Below, one piece after another: positions 32,109-35,623 of a stretch of 35,623 nucleotides of DNA (positions are counted from its first letter, which is position 1; every line of letters starts with the position of its first letter). The position numbers and the translations under genes are program-made. The DNA lies in contig JAAVAO010000007.1 in the NCBI GenBank assembly GCA_014803985.1, forward strand, positions 69,524-105,146, written 5' to 3'. The notes under the pieces were generated by a model. It was given only the letters and a program-made list of their open reading frames with translations, did not search any database and was not told where the DNA came from. The DNA comes from Treponema sp. (GTDB lineage: Bacteria; Spirochaetota; Spirochaetia; Treponematales; Treponemataceae).

Positions 32109-32868
32109 TTTTTACACCTCTCTTTAAAAAAAGGAATATGCTAATCACAAATACCACAATGCTTACTATTTGACTAAATGACAACAGTCCAAAGAACCCC
32201 CTGTTGCCATCTCCTCTTAGGAATTCCATAAAAAATCTCCCTATCGAGTATAAAATGAAATACATGACAAGCATATTTTTATTTGCATTCTTCACCGTAA
32301 TACAATATGTAACAAGCATAAAGCAAAATATACTCAACTCCATAATGGATTCTAACAATTGGACAGGAAATGTCTCCATAGTTATGCAATCCCGAATATA
32401 ATTAATGTGACCATATCCGTGATACTCTTTCCCATAACAACATCCAGCAAACAAGCATCCTAACCGCCCAAAAACATGAAACAATGGAATGGATACAGCA
32501 AAAGAATTTATCAAACCTGCATCGTACTGATTTCTAAATAATGTACGCACCCCAATACAATAAAAAAACACTCCACCAAACAAACCGCCATAATAAACTA
32601 ATCCCGCCCTATAAACAACATCCATGCTAATTCTCTTCTTGGTATGCAATGCGATTGCTATATTAGTAAGACATCCAAATAATCTAGCCCCCAACAACAC
32701 TCCTATTGCGGCAAACAAGCACAGCAACAGATTCTTCTTGGAGACTTTTGTATCGGATATCAGCAACAAAATCATATAACAACTTATGCTTACAGCAAAA
32801 CCAAGTACAGCAAAGAAAAAATAGGGAGGAAACTCGAATAGTGTAAACTTTCCCACTTCTATCATCAT
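32098..32868 (-). CDS. prolipoprotein diacylglyceryl transferase paralogue (Lgt-like)
   Basis: 256 residues, seven or so membrane helices. The family core appears as YYGGLFGGVFFYCIGV and FHVFGRLGCLFAGCCYGKEY, and GRFFMEFLRGD near the C-terminus is the conserved block ending in RGD. Housekeeping Lgt has HGRxxNFxNxE in place of GRLGCLFAGCCYGKE; the GCLFAGCCYG version belongs to divergent Lgt-like proteins. Lgt moves the diacylglyceryl group from phosphatidylglycerol to the lipobox Cys of prolipoproteins. The next gene encodes a protein with a VVGC lipobox-like end, so a dedicated enzyme-substrate pair is possible. Start ATG 32868 overlaps the stop of the upstream gene. Confidence 0.85.
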   Translation of the reverse strand: MMIEVGKFTLFEFPPYFFFAVLGFAVSISCYMILLLISDTKVSKKNLLLCLFAAIGVLLGARLFGCLTNIAIALHTKKRISMDVVYRAGLVYYGGLFGGVFFYCIGVRTLFRNQYDAGLINSFAVSIPLFHVFGRLGCLFAGCCYGKEYHGYGHINYIRDCITMETFPVQLLESIMELSIFCFMLVTYCITVKNANKNMLVMYFILYSIGRFFMEFLRGDGNRGFFGLLSFSQIVSIVVFVISIFLFLKRGVKNEI

Positions 32869-34832
32869 TTGTTACTCGCATTCCTTAAACCTTTAATTTT
32901 CTCATTCAATTCAGAAAGCGACCATTCAAAATAAGACAAAGAATTTTGAAGAAAATTATCTTTTTTAAGTTTTTTGTACTTTTTTACAATGGAATAATAA
33001 TCATCTCCCTGCAGATTTCCAAAATATCCAAAAACTTCCTCTAATCGAGATTCCATTGTATTCAACTCAATTTCTAATGCTGACTTTTCGTCAAAATCTT
33101 TATATGAAAGTTGTTGTCTCAATTCGCAAATACGTGACTGCCATGAATTATGAATCTCCCTCCATTCTCTTGTAATCTCATCTTTATATTCATCTCGCAG
33201 TTTATTTTTATCCCACTTATGTTGCGCATCAATATATGATTGTAAGGTTTTTACATTATTCTTCAGTTCTTCGTATTTTTCATGAAAGTTCTTAAGTGAA
33301 TGATGTATCATAGTGGTCAATTTATCTCGCTGCGGAGTAAAATTTGGAGAATTGTCATTACTGCCACAGAAGTTGCTATATTTGTCTCGTACAGAAAAAT
33401 AATCATTTTCTTTTTTCAGTATCGATTCAATCTGACCAATCTCCAGTTCAACATTGGACTCTATTTTATTGAATTCAATATTCCATGACAGTCTTTCGTT
33501 ACGTACGTTTTGTATTACCCATTTACAGTTTATAACATCTTCAATATATAAATTTTTTCCCTTCGCAAGTTCATCAAAATCATTGTATATAATCTGCATT
33601 AAAGTCTCATCTGTTTCAAATTCTTTATACATAAGTTCAGAATGATAAAAGCGTTCAAATTCCCTGATTTGTTCTTCATCCGGAAATTTTATATCTGTAA
33701 GTAGTTCATTTCCCATTTTTCCCAATGTACGAATCGCGGTGAATTCCTTGACAAGTTTATCTGCAAGCTCATCACGTAGTGTTTTTACAAGATTATCAAT
33801 TCTATCCCACAAACTTTCAAAGTTCTTGTCGTTACATGCCCTAAGCGCATAGTTTTTGTCTGTACGGATAAGTTTTTCTATCAGCCGCAATGCCTCATCA
33901 TCTCTGCCCAAAAAGTGCACTTCTTTTGCCAACTCATACAGTGCCAGTAAATTTTTATTATCCAAATGATAGGCTTCGCGACTTGCTTTCTCTGCTTCTT
34001 CCAGTTTCTTTTTAGACTCCGCTATCTTTTTTTCGACAAGCAAATCATTGCTTTTTGTAAGCCTTGCAAGTCCCAAACAATAGTAAAACTCGGAGCCATA
34101 CATATTTCCTTCTTCAGACTTTCCAAGTGCGTAATCTATATATTTAGCGGCATTAAAAAACGCTTCTTCCGCTTTGTCAATATCAATAACATAGCAGAAT
34201 TTGCCCACTCCGCGCAGATAAATAAGTCCGAGAAAATACCAAGAGAAGAAGTCAGTTTTATTCTTTTCCACCGCTCCTATAAAGTCTTCCATAGCCTCTT
34301 CGTACAAACCTTTTTTGCAGTTATCAATCGCACGCCGATAAAGTTCCTGACTCGCCGTAAAAAGAGGATTTTTCAGAGTGTCATGAAGTTTATCCAAATT
34401 TGAACAAAAGCGGTCTGTCATGGCATCTAGTTTTGAATTGACCCTAGAAAAGCCAAGATCAAGCATATTATTCACAGCGTTAAAACCTTGTTTAAATGTT
34501 CGTGCCAGCATTGCCTGAGATGCGACAACGGTATATGTACTTTCACGAATAGTACAGTTCATTCCTAATGACATATCTTGAATTTCATTCGTAATTGTAC
34601 CAAAACCTGCCATCATATTATTTTCGATTTCTGCACCCTTTGCTAACGTTGCGCCAAATCCTGCTCTCATAATATCATTGTTTTCTTGAAATCTATCATT
34701 AACTGTTTGAAAGCCATTTCTGAGATTAGAATTGATAGCATGCGTATTGGCTAAACTTGTTGTCTCTAGTTCGGTGAGCTGTCTTCTTACAGCATCTTCA
34801 TACGAACTGCTTCCGCGATAATAATCATACAT
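32865..34832 (-). CDS. coiled-coil/TPR protein, first gene of the AAA+ operon (655 aa)
   Basis: Residues 1-155 repeat short amphipathic stretches around a GF pair (LRNGFQTVNDRF; MRAGFGATLAKG; MMAGFGTITNEI; FKQGFNAVNNML; LDLGFSRVNSKL), spaced about 20-30 residues. Residues about 160-340 contain TPR-like helices (AIDNCKKGLYEEAMEDFIGA; FFSWYFLGLIYLRGVG; EFYYCLGLARLTKSND; ALYELAKEVHFLGRDDEALR). Residues 380-655 are predicted coiled coil rich in Glu, Lys and Asn. No signal peptide. It looks like a cytosolic scaffold or sensor adaptor. Good promoter (34929-34957) and Shine-Dalgarno (GGAG, eight bases before ATG 34832). I do not recognise the family. Confidence 0.75.
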   Translation of the reverse strand: MYDYYRGSSSYEDAVRRQLTELETTSLANTHAINSNLRNGFQTVNDRFQENNDIMRAGFGATLAKGAEIENNMMAGFGTITNEIQDMSLGMNCTIRESTYTVVASQAMLARTFKQGFNAVNNMLDLGFSRVNSKLDAMTDRFCSNLDKLHDTLKNPLFTASQELYRRAIDNCKKGLYEEAMEDFIGAVEKNKTDFFSWYFLGLIYLRGVGKFCYVIDIDKAEEAFFNAAKYIDYALGKSEEGNMYGSEFYYCLGLARLTKSNDLLVEKKIAESKKKLEEAEKASREAYHLDNKNLLALYELAKEVHFLGRDDEALRLIEKLIRTDKNYALRACNDKNFESLWDRIDNLVKTLRDELADKLVKEFTAIRTLGKMGNELLTDIKFPDEEQIREFERFYHSELMYKEFETDETLMQIIYNDFDELAKGKNLYIEDVINCKWVIQNVRNERLSWNIEFNKIESNVELEIGQIESILKKENDYFSVRDKYSNFCGSNDNSPNFTPQRDKLTTMIHHSLKNFHEKYEELKNNVKTLQSYIDAQHKWDKNKLRDEYKDEITREWREIHNSWQSRICELRQQLSYKDFDEKSALEIELNTMESRLEEVFGYFGNLQGDDYYSIVKKYKKLKKDNFLQNSLSYFEWSLSELNEKIKGLRNASNK

Positions 34833-34928
34833 AGTTCTTTCTCCTAGATTTGGCTTTTAATTTCAACAGAAAAAGTAGCGTTTCGCAATATTTCATTTCT
34901 TTTTCACTCAATTTAATTGATAAATATC

Positions 34929-34957
34929 ATTATATTACCACTAAAACATTATTTCAA
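34929..34957 (-). promoter_or_regulatory. promoter of the AAA+ operon (minus strand)
   Basis: TTGAAA (34957-34952), 17 bases, TATAAT (34934-34929), about 90 bases before ATG 34832. The -35 hexamer is the reverse strand of the -35 of the divergent XRE promoter. Confidence 0.7.
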
Positions 34958-34980
34958 TATGAAAAACTGCATTTTATACT
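34952..34980 (+). promoter_or_regulatory. promoter of the divergent XRE gene, sharing its -35 with the AAA+ operon
   Basis: TTTCAA (34952-34957), 17 bases, TATACT (34975-34980); ATG 34989 follows eight bases later without a Shine-Dalgarno, so the message is probably leaderless. The palindrome TTTCA-ATA-TGAAA (34952-34964) covers the shared -35 and is a likely operator. Confidence 0.6.
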
Positions 34981-34988
34981 GATAAATT

Positions 34989-35297
34989 ATGGATAAACAT
35001 CAGAGAAATTTTGTAACAAACGTAAAGTATTTACGCCATAAGAAAGGCTTTTCACAAGCAGAGTTTGCGGAAAAATGCAATGTTGCAACTGGCACAATCG
35101 GCAATATTGAGTGTGGAATTGCAAAGCCATCGTTCGACTTAATTATCAAAATGGCAAACGTCCTTTGTGTAGAGCCAGCCGCATTTTTTGCGACAATAGA
35201 AATCCAAAACTCTCCAAATGCAAAAGATGATATTATAGAAGAACACAAAATACTCTCTGATATTTATGAAAAATTGAAAACACACTTTGAAAGATAG
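34989..35297 (+). CDS. XRE-family transcriptional regulator (102 aa), divergent to the AAA+ operon
   Basis: Residues 8-70 are a Cro/CI helix-turn-helix: NVKYLRHKKGFSQAEFAEKCNVATGTIGNIECGIAKPSFD contains the recognition turn (QAEFAEKCNVATGTIGNIE). The C-terminal 30 residues (IIEEHKILSDIYEKLKTHFER) form an amphipathic helix, probably for dimerisation. Its position, divergent from and promoter-sharing with the operon at 27957-34832, points to control of that operon and of its own gene. Confidence 0.85.
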   Translation: MDKHQRNFVTNVKYLRHKKGFSQAEFAEKCNVATGTIGNIECGIAKPSFDLIIKMANVLCVEPAAFFATIEIQNSPNAKDDIIEEHKILSDIYEKLKTHFER

Positions 35298-35623
35298 ACA
35301 ATGAAAAGTAAGGAAATCGCCTCTCCCAAAGAAAAGAAGTTGTCACCTTGAAGAAATATGCAGACTATTTACATTTAACGATACGATTTTGAGTGGCATA
35401 GTTACAGCAATGTGTCATTGCGGCAAGGATTGTAGGGGAGCCGCAGGCTGCCACTGGACTGAACGAGTTTACGAGTGAGGAAAGCGGCTGGAGGCGAATG
35501 CCGAAACCCCGAAAAGGTCGCAGGGCAAGCCCTGCTTACCGAGTTTTGCGTTGCAAAACTCGCCAGTGAATTGTTTTCACGAATTTTTACTTGCTTGCAA
35601 GCAGGCAAAGCCTAAAACATGAG
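35298..35623. other. region after the XRE gene, no gene seen
   Basis: No supported gene. It carries interspersed repeat B copy 2 (35429-35517), the hairpin GCAGGGC-AA-GCCCTGC (35520-35535, also at 572-588), and a GAGTTTTGC/GCAAAACTC hairpin (35541-35561) followed by CGCCAGTGAATTG, which resembles palindrome C at 25739-25780. Confidence 0.5.
35429..35535 (+). repeat. interspersed repeat B copy 2 with adjoining GCAGGGC hairpin
   Basis: TGTAGGGG, hairpin AGCC-GC-AGGCT, variable stretch and AAACCCCGAAAAGG, as in copy 1 (776-835), then the GCAGGGC hairpin (35520-35535) whose other copy adjoins repeat A at 572-588. Confidence 0.5.

Overview
The window looks like a chromosomal segment of a spirochaete, most likely a host-associated Treponema. 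The grounds are an AT-rich Gram-negative gene set, the block PhoH / 7TM-HD (PgpH-like) / YbeY / CBS (TlyC-like) / TPR protein, paired SpoIIE phosphatases with a STAS protein, and 2[4Fe-4S] ferredoxin plus M23 and M15 peptidases. This is inference from gene content; there is no rRNA or other marker gene to settle it. I found no tRNA, rRNA, CRISPR array, transposase or integrase.

Layout. (1) 1-1069: the start of a GC-rich O-unit flippase gene cut by the window edge, a small XRE regulator on the same strand, three 15-bp direct repeats upstream of it, and about 600 bases of gene-poor DNA with interspersed repeats. (2) 1070-6529, + strand: a seven-gene aryl-polyene/fatty-acid-like operon (ACP, ACP, membrane protein fused to an AMP-ligase, dehydratase, GT2, acyltransferase, thioesterase). 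Its order matches the first half of aryl polyene clusters, but no ketosynthase, ketoreductase, LolA-like carrier or exporter follows. (3) 6530-9955, - strand: small hydrophobic peptides, a GNAT, a CPA2 antiporter and an M15 peptidase. (4) 9956-14005, - strand: STAS protein and two SpoIIE-type phosphatases, one operon with the M15 gene. (5) 14113-15256: M23 peptidase and ferredoxin. (6) 15370-21561, - strand: PhoH to TPR housekeeping operon (RNA maturation and envelope). (7) 21683-25534: YkpA/YbiT-like ABC-F ATPase behind a tandemly duplicated structured leader, and a DEAD-box helicase. (8) 25535-27946: repeat-rich DNA, then an MsbA-like ABC exporter. (9) 27957-34832, - strand: a tightly coupled operon encoding a coiled-coil/TPR protein, an Lgt paralogue, a 22-cysteine lipoprotein-like membrane protein, a zinc-ribbon triple-AAA+ ATPase, a second zinc-ribbon protein and a small protein. 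A divergent XRE regulator (34989-35297) is transcribed from a promoter that shares its -35 box with the operon promoter.

The two most interesting regions are the region 9 operon, which I cannot match to any named system and propose as a candidate undescribed membrane-sensor/AAA+ system, and the leader of the ABC-F gene. In that leader two 153-nt copies differ at 15 positions, 14 of which lie in one stem and mostly preserve its pairing. Several genes (DEAD-box, ABC exporter, XRE, possibly phoH) have a good -10 box 6-8 nt from the start codon and no Shine-Dalgarno, which suggests leaderless mRNAs.
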